In this document: positions 7,441 to 13,998 of the stretch, piece by piece | Layout of the letters: each line of letters opens with the position of its first letter | Position numbering within the stretch: position 1 is the stretch's first letter | DNA from: Reichenbachiella agariperforans | Lineage (GTDB): Bacteria; Bacteroidota; Bacteroidia; Cytophagales; Cyclobacteriaceae | Assembly (NCBI RefSeq): GCF_900142205.1 | Contig: NZ_FRAA01000004.1 | Span: 372,001 to 436,000, forward strand | Direction: 5' to 3' | Length of the DNA: 64,000 nt | Notes under the pieces: model-generated | Told to the model about the DNA's origin: nothing | Seen by the model: only the letters and a program-made list of their open reading frames with translations | Databases searched by the model: none | Translations under genes and position numbers: made by a program

Positions 7441-9228
7441 TCAATGTCTTCCTAAACGAATTACCAATTTTATCGTATGGGGCGATTGCATCAAAAACTT
7501 ATGGTCAATAGACTCTTCATTTAAAACCAACTCCGCTTCATCTAAACTTTTCTCATCTTTTTTCAAATCCAAAAAACCTGAATTACGCTGTGCAAAATAA
7601 CGATAAGACCTATTGATACCCAACAGAAAAGAATAGTGCACCCCTATACCAAACTGATGCCCCAGAGAAACTTCATACCCCATTCCCAAACCCACACCAT
7701 TATTTATAGTTTCATACGTTGGCTGCCACCCCTTTTGATCACCAAACAGTAATTCTGTCTGGTTAGAAGAATAATTCAATTCGGTAACAATATAACTTGG
7801 ACGAAAGCTTGGAATCTCCCATTCTTTGGTCAACCCTACCTCAAAATTTTTATTGGTAAAATCGCCTCCAAAACTTTCACTAAAACCTAGACCTAAATAC
7901 CAGTCTTCTACTAACAAAAAATGATAATTAAAGTATAACCCCAAATTGAATTCAGTCACCTTTTCTTCGTCAGTAAATGAATCACCATTTACACTTCCAT
8001 CCATTTGATAAATACCCGAGTTCATGAAATACCCACAAACACCCAAATTGACAACAAAGCGATTGGCAACAATCCCTAGCCATTTGTTTTTCCAACTAGC
8101 CCCCTTATTTTCCAATAACGTATCAACAACCGTTTGCGACCATTTTTCATTAACGCTATCGGGAGGCTCTGAAACCAACACTTGATGAAACAAGTGCTTC
8201 TCATTTTCATCCCATCTAACGGTCGAATCAGGGAATACCTCGTTCGTAAAATAGGATTGTCTCAATAAAAAATTATTTTCATTGTCCAAAGCTTGGTTCC
8301 AAACACGTGCTAAAAACCACTGTCCCTGGTGTTCTTTATATTCAACCAAAAATTTTCTATGTCCCTTCCAACTTTCATATTGATGCTTAATGTTACCATC
8401 TTTTGCAAAAGAATACTCTGCCTTAGCAAAGACACTATCTGTCATATTTAAATAAAGTAGCCCTCTAAAATCCCCACCTAAAAGCTGATCCTTTGGTTTG
8501 AACTCTATCACTTCCAATGTATCATCATCACTGACGAATTCTCCACGAAATATGTAGTCGTACCTATCCAAATGGGAGATAAAATCAAAGCGCTGCATCA
8601 CAAAATCGAAACGATGAGGTATATGAGCACCAGAGTAAGTATATTCTTTCACATCAGATTGTATATCGTGATATTGGTACACTTTATCTAATTTCACATC
8701 TCCTACCCTTGTTTTCCTACTATACCCAGATTTAGCAACTTCTATTATTGCTTCTGCCGCCATATTAACATGTCCCGAGGTATCAACATATTCCTCTGTA
8801 ACAGTACCTAATAAAAGATGCCTTTGATGAAAATACTTGTTTGAGATTTGATTATAGATTGTGCTGATAATTCCTTTAAGGTTCTCAGGCTTGACTGTAA
8901 CCTCGTTGAGGTAATGCTCATCAGTTTTGAGGTAAATTTTAGTTACTTTATGTCTAGAAATTTGATTAGTTGATAGTTTATAATCCTTAAATCCTACGCA
9001 TGTGATTTTTATTGCACATTTCTCGGATGGCAAAGAATCAAGTTTGAACCTTCCCTGGAGGTCGGAAATTGCCAAAAGTTTCTCATTTGATACAACATGA
9101 GCATAAGCTACTGGTTCTCTATCAATCTCACTTAATAATTGAAAGCTCCTAGCCAAAACCTGTCCAATGACGCCCTGGGACTTTACAAGCAAAATAATCA
9201 CTATTATTATATACCTCATAATATTCAT
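7441..9228 (-). CDS. Outer-membrane-type protein with carboxypeptidase-regulatory-like domain, paralog 2
   Basis: 595 residues with the same plan as paralog 1: signal peptide, CarboxypepD_reg-like domain (about residues 27-112; PYAHV, ISDLQGRFKL, CVGFKDY, LNEVTV), a middle domain with GAHIPHRFDFVM and FRGLLYL, then a beta-rich C-terminal third ending TIKLVIRLGRH. The start MNIMRYI could also be read three codons in, at MRYI. It lies 55 bases after the peptide C stop, with a hairpin in the gap. The tight pairing of this family with tiny peptide genes, twice in a row, suggests a functional link rather than chance. Its molecular role is not known. Confidence 0.75.
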   Translation of the reverse strand: MNIMRYIIIVIILLVKSQGVIGQVLARSFQLLSEIDREPVAYAHVVSNEKLLAISDLQGRFKLDSLPSEKCAIKITCVGFKDYKLSTNQISRHKVTKIYLKTDEHYLNEVTVKPENLKGIISTIYNQISNKYFHQRHLLLGTVTEEYVDTSGHVNMAAEAIIEVAKSGYSRKTRVGDVKLDKVYQYHDIQSDVKEYTYSGAHIPHRFDFVMQRFDFISHLDRYDYIFRGEFVSDDDTLEVIEFKPKDQLLGGDFRGLLYLNMTDSVFAKAEYSFAKDGNIKHQYESWKGHRKFLVEYKEHQGQWFLARVWNQALDNENNFLLRQSYFTNEVFPDSTVRWDENEKHLFHQVLVSEPPDSVNEKWSQTVVDTLLENKGASWKNKWLGIVANRFVVNLGVCGYFMNSGIYQMDGSVNGDSFTDEEKVTEFNLGLYFNYHFLLVEDWYLGLGFSESFGGDFTNKNFEVGLTKEWEIPSFRPSYIVTELNYSSNQTELLFGDQKGWQPTYETINNGVGLGMGYEVSLGHQFGIGVHYSFLLGINRSYRYFAQRNSGFLDLKKDEKSLDEAELVLNEESIDHKFLMQSPHTIKLVIRLGRH

Positions 9229-9238
9229 ACTCAGAAAA

Positions 9239-9265
9239 GACCAGACGTCATATCAACGCCTGACC
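9239..9265 (-). terminator. Attenuator-like hairpin before paralog 2
   Basis: On the minus strand GGTCAGGCGT pairs along 10 positions (three G-U pairs) with ACGTCTGGTC around a 7-base loop, followed directly by TTTTC, and then the ATG of the gene at 7441-9228. Its placement between a peptide gene and the next large gene repeats the arrangement at 3789-3813, so it may keep downstream expression below peptide expression. Confidence 0.5.
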
Positions 9266-9283
9266 CAATCTTTCATTTCAATA

Positions 9284-9454
9284 TTAACCTCCAGACCCAC
9301 TGTTACTTTCTCTAACACCATGAATCAACCAACCCACCAAGACACCGATTGCAAAACCACCTACAAGCGCTGCCAAAAGCCCTCCGTTTGTTTCTTGAAG
9401 TTCCTCTTTTGCGAGGCTTTCCAAACCGTACTCATTTAATTTTATCGTATTCAT
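9284..9454 (-). CDS. Double-glycine-leader peptide C, GxxxG core
   Basis: A 56-codon gene from the ATG at 9452-9454. The leader (residues 1-25) reads MNTIKLNEYGLESL at the start and ends ETNGG. The 31-residue core is a hydrophobic helix candidate with consecutive GFAIG and GVLVG motifs followed by a Gly/Ser tail. GxxxG motifs mark two-peptide (class IIb) bacteriocins, where two helices pack in the target membrane. It lies 19 bases after the stop of peptide D, so the two are almost certainly co-transcribed and could be partners. Its leader is less like the others, so it was probably not made by the same recent duplication. Confidence 0.7.
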   Translation of the reverse strand: MNTIKLNEYGLESLAKEELQETNGGLLAALVGGFAIGVLVGWLIHGVRESNSGSGG

Positions 9455-9473
9455 CTTTTTATTGTTTTAAGAT

Positions 9474-9641
9474 TTAACCAGGTCCATTTCCACTCGCACT
9501 ACCTTCATTTTTAAACATGAAGTAAGAAAACAACAAGCCTGCGGCGAAACCTATGGCCATTAAAGCAAAAACTCCCCCTTCAACTTTATGCATTTCAGCT
9601 TGTCTCATCTCGACAAGACCTAATTCATTCAAATTTTTCAT
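9474..9641 (-). CDS. Double-glycine-leader peptide D, GxxxG core
   Basis: A 55-codon gene from the ATG at 9639-9641. The leader (residues 1-23; MKNLNELGLVEM, ending KVEGG) is nearly identical to those of peptides A and F. The 32-residue core is a hydrophobic segment with GFAAG, then a short polar Gly/Ser/Asn tail, the same plan as peptide C. Immediately upstream lies duplicated segment copy B. It is probably the first of a two-peptide unit with C, followed by paralog 2. Holin-like or small membrane-toxin activity is an alternative to bacteriocin. Confidence 0.72.
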   Translation of the reverse strand: MKNLNELGLVEMRQAEMHKVEGGVFALMAIGFAAGLLFSYFMFKNEGSASGNGPG

Positions 9642-9650
9642 CTTGCTTAA

Positions 9651-9995
9651 AATTTAAGTTAGACCTGCTCTTTGTTTGGGTGGCAGGAAGCACCCTTTAT
9701 GCTAGCATGCAACTAAGGTAGGTTCGCAAAGTGAAATAAAATTGCACTCTGACTCTTTTAACAAAAAACCACCATCCGTCTTCATAACAACCTCTGAGCT
9801 AAGCACTTCAAAATGAAAATCAATTTTAATTCTTCGATCTGTATAATAGTAGGTCTTATGCGCTTTGTCATACACGATGTCCGCGCCTAAATTTTTAAGA
9901 GATCGTCTGTGACGAGGACGGCATGGCTTCAAGTTTTCAACTTGAATAGCACTAGAAGGTATCGTGCGAGAGGAAATTCGCATTACAAATGCTCA
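9651..9995 (-). repeat. Duplicated upstream segment, copy B
   Basis: The ~345-bp partner of 3996-4330, running from just 5' of peptide D to the sequence GCATTACAAATGCTCA. The near identity of the two copies, ~5.6 kb apart in direct orientation, implies recent duplication or gene conversion. They could recombine and delete the DNA between them. A perfect small palindrome (TTCAAGTT...AACTTGAA) lies near 9934 in this copy and near 4262 in copy A. Confidence 0.82.
9702..9983 (-). pseudogene. Fragment resembling the wing of a WYL/DeoR-type HTH regulator, copy B
   Basis: A 93-codon frame matching 4019-4318. It retains LKNLGADIVYDKAHKTYYYT and the following FHFEVLS segment. Differences from copy A include S/T, T/A, V/A and P/S replacements and an indel, which is much non-synonymous change for so little divergence. 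Judged a remnant inside a duplicated segment rather than a maintained gene. Confidence 0.45.
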
Positions 9996-10041
9996 ACAAT
10001 ATTCATCCTCGTTTGCAACGAGGATGATGTGGGCTCAATCT

Positions 10042-10089
10042 TTAAAAATTAAACAATGGGAGAAATACACCAATACCTCCCTCATTGTT
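10042..10089 (-). terminator. Rho-independent-type terminator after peptide E
   Basis: On the minus strand AACAATG-AG-GGAG pairs with CTCC-CATTGTT (7 + 4 bp with a 2-base bulge, ~16-base loop), followed by TTTAATTTTT. It lies 57 bases after the peptide E stop codon. A second perfect hairpin without a U-tract follows at 10004-10026. Together they close the peptide E transcript before repeat copy B. Apart from this and the repeat, the gap 9642-10145 shows nothing else. Confidence 0.5.
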
Positions 10090-10145
10090 AAAAGCAACTA
10101 ACACTGCTCGTAAAAAATAGGCAGTGCAAACTATCTGGCATAGTA

Positions 10146-10331
10146 CTACCAAAAAGCTCCCATTCCGCCAGTGGCTCTCATAGAAGCGGTTTGACCCCAT
10201 AGCCATCCAGCAGCTGACCCAATAGCATATCCAACATCATACATGAATTTGTCTCCCCCAGTTATCTCTTTCAATTCTTCATGAGTTAGTTCTCTAAGAA
10301 ACGTATCTCCTAATTCTATCTGATTTTTCAT
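10146..10331 (-). CDS. Double-glycine-leader peptide E, triple GxxxG core
   Basis: 61 codons from the ATG at 10329-10331. A longer open frame begins at 10391, but the internal ATG gives the expected leader, MKNQIELGDTFLRELTHEEL, then a double glycine at residues 25-26. The 35-residue core is rich in glycine and aromatics and carries three back-to-back GxxxG repeats (GYAIG, GSAAG, GWLWG), ending GAFW. That is a strong class IIb bacteriocin-like signature. Its leader differs from the LNELGLVEM type, and no duplicated segment precedes it. It lies 47 bases after a possible small membrane-protein gene and is followed by a terminator. Confidence 0.72.
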   Translation of the reverse strand: MKNQIELGDTFLRELTHEELKEITGGDKFMYDVGYAIGSAAGWLWGQTASMRATGGMGAFW

Positions 10332-10378
10332 TTTATTCTTGTCAAAATTTTTACACAAAAAAGTATACACAAGAAATA

Positions 10379-10504
10379 TTATTTCATCCAATAATTGTAG
10401 ATCATAATAATCAATACCATAACAATAAAAGTGGTTTGAACTACCACAATTCGTTTTAGTTGTTTAATCTTCTTTGATTCGGATTTCACTTTATCAACTT
10501 GCAT
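10379..10504 (-). CDS. Possible 41-residue single-span membrane peptide
   Basis: From the ATG at 10502-10504 the frame encodes a basic, lysine-rich N-terminus (VKSESKKIKQLKR) and then one continuous hydrophobic segment (IVVVQTTFIVMVLIIMIY). It has no double-glycine leader. Its place between peptides F and E, with compact spacing, would suit a small immunity protein or a membrane accessory peptide. It has no recognised homology that I can name, and it is short enough to be chance. Confidence 0.35.
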   Translation of the reverse strand: MQVDKVKSESKKIKQLKRIVVVQTTFIVMVLIIMIYNYWMK

Positions 10505-10575
10505 AACTATCCATTTTATAATTTTATATACACTAAAAACCTGCTTTGAAACCCTTTACGAAATCACCACCTTCA

Positions 10576-10695
10576 TTATAAATGATAAATCACTGCTCCA
10601 GTAATTGCAAGAGCAGCTTGATACCACCCTCCTTCAACTTCATTCAATTCAGTTTTTCGCATCTCGACAAGACCCAATTCATTTAAATTTTCCAT
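10576..10695 (-). CDS. Double-glycine-leader peptide F, short core
   Basis: 39 codons from the ATG at 10693-10695. The leader (MENLNELGLVEM, ending NEVEGG, residues 1-23) matches those of A and D. The core is only 16 residues, mostly hydrophobic (AALAITGAVI) and ending YHL. Duplicated segment copy C lies directly upstream. It is either a very short mature peptide or a core that was truncated; no frame beyond the stop continues the pattern obviously. Confidence 0.65.
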   Translation of the reverse strand: MENLNELGLVEMRKTELNEVEGGWYQAALAITGAVIYHL

Positions 10696-10702
10696 TTTGT
10701 AT

Positions 10703-10819
10703 TAAAATTTAAGTTAGACCTACTCTTTGTTTGGGTGGCAGGAAGCACCCTTTATGCTAGCATGCAACTAAGGTAGGTTCGCAAAGTGAAATAAAATTGC
10801 ACTCTGACTCTTTTAACAA
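10703..10819 (-). repeat. Duplicated upstream segment, copy C (truncated)
   Basis: This matches the peptide-proximal 117 bases of copy B almost base for base, then breaks off abruptly at TTTAACAA (10819), where copies A and B go on into the regulator-like frame. The break marks the right edge of the peptide island. The next 150 bases (10820-10969) show nothing recognisable before the serine hydrolase gene. Confidence 0.8.
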
Positions 10820-10969
10820 CTTGCGCAAGCTCAAGGCAAGGACAACTGTACGTGATGAAGCCAGTTGCACTGCTTTGGTTTGATCAGAAGTTGAGTACAA
10901 ATGCATCACCTATGAATAAGTCAACGATCACCTCTATGCTTATCCTCTTTTTCACAAGAGCAAAACGTA

Positions 10970-12010
10970 CTATGCCGACCTTTTTTTCTTTCTCAATATC
11001 TTCACGATGCGATTGATGACGATCTCTGATAAGTTCCATTCGTACCCTTCAAAGTCCGTTGTGTTCACAAATTGGACGACCACTGTATCTATGTCCTTGT
11101 GGTACTCTGCTAGACTCTGGTAGCCAGGCACCAGCCCGCCATGCTCATACTCATATATCGAGGAGTAGATGTCCTGCTCTCCCTCGTCGAATACGGAACC
11201 GTCGTTCAACGCGCGCAAGAACCTCCCCACATCCTCCGCGGTAGCAAGCATTCCGTTTTCGTTCGTCTTAAAATCCGCATCAATACCGACATAGTAGCCG
11301 CTCATCACATCGTCAATATTCACTTCTTTCAGCGAACCATAGGTATGCTTGAGCCCGAGAGGTTCCAATATTTCTTCCTTGATGTATTGAAAGTGACCAT
11401 AGCCCACCACCTGCTCGATGATCTCTCGGAGCAACAAATAGTTGGTATTAGAATACTCATAGCCCTCGCCTGGTTCAAAACTCGCCGGCAAGTCCAACGC
11501 AAAGTCCAAGGCTCGTTTTCCATTTTCCTGTTCGTTCTCCCAGAAAGCAGGGTTGTTGGTAAAATTGGGAACACCGCTCCGGTGCTGCACCATCATCCTC
11601 AAGGTGATTTGGTCTGCATGCTCTATGCGACCCACCAGCTCTGGAAAATAATCCGCTAGTGTTTCATCCAAAGACAAGCGTTGGGCATGAGCCAATTTGG
11701 CGACAGAAACTGCCACGTACAGTTTGCTGATGCTGGCGATCTTAAATAAAGCATCCGGTCTGGCCGGTATCTGATTGTCTCTGTCGTCCCAGCCCGCTGT
11801 ATAAAACGCCGGGGCTTTTCCTGCTTCGTCCACATAGACGATCATCCCATCAAACCCGTGACCGATGGCTTCATCGAGTTGCTCTTGAACCGTATCTGGT
11901 AGCGGCAGTATCCACGCCCACACCAATATCCACGGCACGTAAAACATAGAGATTGCAGTTCCAGAGAACAATACGATCCTGAATACTTGTTTGAATTTTT
12001 TCTTGGTCAT
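10970..12010 (-). CDS. Serine hydrolase, beta-lactamase/DD-peptidase fold (class C type)
   Basis: 346 residues. A membrane anchor at about residues 11-35 is followed by a periplasmic domain of the beta-lactamase superfamily (PF00144 type). The catalytic S93-x-x-K96 motif reads SISK, the second motif YSN occurs in YEYSNTNYLLL, and a GGLVPGY stretch stands for the KTG/HxG box. Such proteins act as esterases, peptidases or cell-wall enzymes; the true substrate cannot be deduced. It follows lpdA in the same direction but after a strong terminator, so it probably has its own promoter. Base composition returns here to that of the core genome. Confidence 0.85.
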   Translation of the reverse strand: MTKKKFKQVFRIVLFSGTAISMFYVPWILVWAWILPLPDTVQEQLDEAIGHGFDGMIVYVDEAGKAPAFYTAGWDDRDNQIPARPDALFKIASISKLYVAVSVAKLAHAQRLSLDETLADYFPELVGRIEHADQITLRMMVQHRSGVPNFTNNPAFWENEQENGKRALDFALDLPASFEPGEGYEYSNTNYLLLREIIEQVVGYGHFQYIKEEILEPLGLKHTYGSLKEVNIDDVMSGYYVGIDADFKTNENGMLATAEDVGRFLRALNDGSVFDEGEQDIYSSIYEYEHGGLVPGYQSLAEYHKDIDTVVVQFVNTTDFEGYEWNLSEIVINRIVKILRKKKRSA

Positions 12011-12086
12011 ATCTCAGAGTATTAGGGTCTGAGGCGCTCTGTGGCAGCCATCACACCAGTTTAGTTTGGTTTCCTCCTCCAAACAT

Positions 12087-12124
12087 AAAAAAGCCCTTAG
12101 TCAAATCAATAGACTAAGGGCTTT
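12087..12124 (-). terminator. Rho-independent terminator of lpdA
   Basis: A perfect 13-bp stem (AAAGCCCTTAGTC with its complement) around a 9-base loop, followed on the minus strand by a T-run. It starts 25 bases after the lpdA stop and ends the odhA-odhB-lpdA transcript. Confidence 0.88.
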
Positions 12125-12148
12125 GAATATTATTTTGGCAGGAGCTCC

Positions 12149-13543
12149 TTACATGTGGATCGGTCTGCTATCTGTCGCGGCAAGGCAGGCTTCTTTGACA
12201 GCCTCCATATACGTCGGGTGTGCATGCGACATGCGCGACACATCCTCTGCTGACGCTCTGAATTCCATGGCAGTCACGCCCGAGGCGATCATATCTGCTG
12301 CTCTCGCACCGATGATGTGTAACCCGAGGATCTCGTCCGTGTTCTTGTCTGCGAGCACTTTGACCAAACCATCGGTATCCATACTGGCTCTGGCTCTACC
12401 CAATGCTTTGTACGGGAATGAACCCACTTTGTAGGCACGACCGGCTTCTTTGAGCTGCTCCTCCGTCTGACCGACACCTGCGACCTCAGGCCATGTGTAC
12501 ACGACCCCTGGGATGAGGTTGTAGTTGATGTGCGGCTTCTGACCTGCAATCGTCTCTGCGACGAAGACACCTTCTTCCTCTGCTTTGTGCGCCAGCATGG
12601 CTCCTTTGACCACATCACCGATGGCGTAGATGTTGTCTACGCTCGTTCTGAGATGATCGTCCGTTTCGATTCTTCCTGCTTTGTCGGTTTTGATGCCGAC
12701 GTTCTCCAAACCAAGCTTGTCTGTGTAGGCTCTACGTCCTACAGACACGAGGCAGTAGTCTCCTTTGAGTTCCAGTACTTCGCCTTTTGGTGTATCCGCT
12801 TTGACTGTTACGGTTTTAGCCGTTGACTTCACTTCGGTCACCTTGTGCTTGGTATAGATTTTCATCCCGAGCTTCTTGAGCGATTTGGTGAGTTCTTTGG
12901 ACATGGTACTATCCATACCAGGAATGATACGATCAAAGTACTCCACCACCGACACTTCAGATCCTAATCTCGCATAGACAGAACCCAACTCCAATCCGAT
13001 CACACCGCCACCGATGATGACCAAATGCTTCGGCACTTCTTTCATCACGAGTGCTTCTGTACTGGTGATGACGCGTTTCTTATCGATCTCAATAAATGGC
13101 AAAGAAGTAGGCTTTGAACCCGTCGCAAGGATCACTTTGTCCGTCGAGATTTCTTCTTCCTTCTCTCCTGAAACTTTTATAGTGTTCTTGTTGACAAACG
13201 AACCGTGACCAGTGAATACATCGATCTTGTTCTTTTTCATCAAATAAGCAATGCCTTCGACGTTCTGCTTCACCACTTCACCCTTGCGTGCGATCATTTG
13301 TGTGAAGTTGACCTTAGGCGCTGGAATATCGATCCCGTGCTCTTTGAACGTATGTTCGGCATTGTGATAATGCTCCGAAGAGTCCAGCAAAGCCTTGGAA
13401 GGAATACACCCCACGTTGAGACAAGTGCCTCCAAGTGTGCTGTATTTTTCTACGATAGCGACCTTCATCCCTAGCTGTGCACATCTAATGGCTGCCACAT
13501 ATCCACCAGGACCCGATCCGATTACTGTTATGTCGTATTTCAT
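12149..13543 (-). CDS. lpdA: Dihydrolipoyl dehydrogenase (E3)
   Basis: 464 residues, standard length. The FAD-binding GxGxxG (GSGPGG) is at residues 9-14 and the redox-active disulfide C41-x4-C46 lies in GGTCLNVGCIPSK. A second GGGVIGLELG NAD-binding motif follows mid-protein, and the C-terminal active-site His/Glu lie in HAHPTYMEAVKEA. It reoxidizes dihydrolipoamide of E2 subunits with NAD+ and is needed by 2-oxoglutarate dehydrogenase and usually also by pyruvate dehydrogenase. It is the third gene of the odhA-odhB-lpdA operon, separated from odhB by an inserted four-helix-bundle element. Confidence 0.97.
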   Translation of the reverse strand: MKYDITVIGSGPGGYVAAIRCAQLGMKVAIVEKYSTLGGTCLNVGCIPSKALLDSSEHYHNAEHTFKEHGIDIPAPKVNFTQMIARKGEVVKQNVEGIAYLMKKNKIDVFTGHGSFVNKNTIKVSGEKEEEISTDKVILATGSKPTSLPFIEIDKKRVITSTEALVMKEVPKHLVIIGGGVIGLELGSVYARLGSEVSVVEYFDRIIPGMDSTMSKELTKSLKKLGMKIYTKHKVTEVKSTAKTVTVKADTPKGEVLELKGDYCLVSVGRRAYTDKLGLENVGIKTDKAGRIETDDHLRTSVDNIYAIGDVVKGAMLAHKAEEEGVFVAETIAGQKPHINYNLIPGVVYTWPEVAGVGQTEEQLKEAGRAYKVGSFPYKALGRARASMDTDGLVKVLADKNTDEILGLHIIGARAADMIASGVTAMEFRASAEDVSRMSHAHPTYMEAVKEACLAATDSRPIHM

Positions 13544-13556
13544 TTTTCTTTTATTG

Positions 13557-13588
13557 AGTACAGAGTATCCAGTACAAAGTACTGAGAC
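13557..13588. repeat. Inverted repeat, lpdA-side end of the S23/IVP element
   Basis: 32 bases that match the reverse complement of 13967-13998 at about 28 of 32 positions. It contains the repeated word AGTACAAAGTA and begins 13 bases before (5' of, in the minus sense) the lpdA start. In RNA it would pair with the other end to form a long stem with the four-helix-bundle gene in the loop. Confidence 0.8.
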
Positions 13589-13607
13589 AAAGTACGGTTT
13601 GCGTCTT

Positions 13608-13958
13608 TTACACCAATGACTTCTTCAAGCCAATGGTCATTAAATGTATTTCAGAGATCTGTTTCAATATTACTTCTTGGTTTTCATTAGGCATAAAACC
13701 TAATCGAGCGGAAAGCAACGTCTGCGTTTCCAATTCAAACAAAGACCCAACTGCCATATCTAAAAACCGGTTAAAGTCCTTACCTGTATTTCTTCCAGCT
13801 CCTTCGGCAATATTAGAAGGAATTGAAGTTGAACAACGTTTCATCTGGCTAGTTAGACCAAACTTTTCATCATCAGGAAATTTCTTTACAGCAGAGTAAA
13901 CCTCCTCTACCAAATCCATTGCCTTCTTCCAAACTTTCAATTCCTTGTACTTGTGCAT
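13608..13958 (-). CDS. Four-helix-bundle protein of the S23 / intervening-sequence (IVP) family
   Basis: 116 residues, all helical, with the family landmarks KVWKKAMDLVEEVY near the N-terminus, GLTSQMKR, and SIPSNIAEGAGR, followed by FLDMAVGSLFELETQ. The family was first known from intervening sequences inserted in 23S rRNA genes of Leptospira and others, and it is widespread in Bacteroidota, forming pentameric bundles of uncertain role. Here it sits between odhB and lpdA, same strand, bracketed by 32-bp inverted repeats that look like those bounding rRNA intervening sequences. It has no obvious link to 2-oxoglutarate metabolism and is probably a passenger. Confidence 0.93.
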   Translation of the reverse strand: MHKYKELKVWKKAMDLVEEVYSAVKKFPDDEKFGLTSQMKRCSTSIPSNIAEGAGRNTGKDFNRFLDMAVGSLFELETQTLLSARLGFMPNENQEVILKQISEIHLMTIGLKKSLV

Positions 13959-13966
13959 GATAATAA

Positions 13967-13998
13967 GTCTTAGGACTTTGTACTAGATACTTTGTACT
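13967..13998. repeat. Inverted repeat, odhB-side end of the S23/IVP element
   Basis: The partner of 13557-13588. The stop codon of odhB (13997-13999, TAG) overlaps its outer edge, so the element apparently supplies the present odhB stop. Confidence 0.8.

Noticed and set aside
9167-9439. 90-codon plus-strand gene opposite peptide C
   Set aside because: Antisense to both peptide C and the start of paralog 2, whose frames show clear family features.
10004-10026. Terminator
   Set aside because: The perfect 10-bp hairpin has no U-run on either strand; the bulged hairpin at 10052-10089 with a T-rich tail is the better candidate.
10332-10391. Longer start for peptide E giving 81 residues
   Set aside because: The added N-terminus (EIIFLVYTFLCKNF) would place a hydrophobic segment before the double-glycine leader, which is not expected, and it overlaps the upstream small gene.
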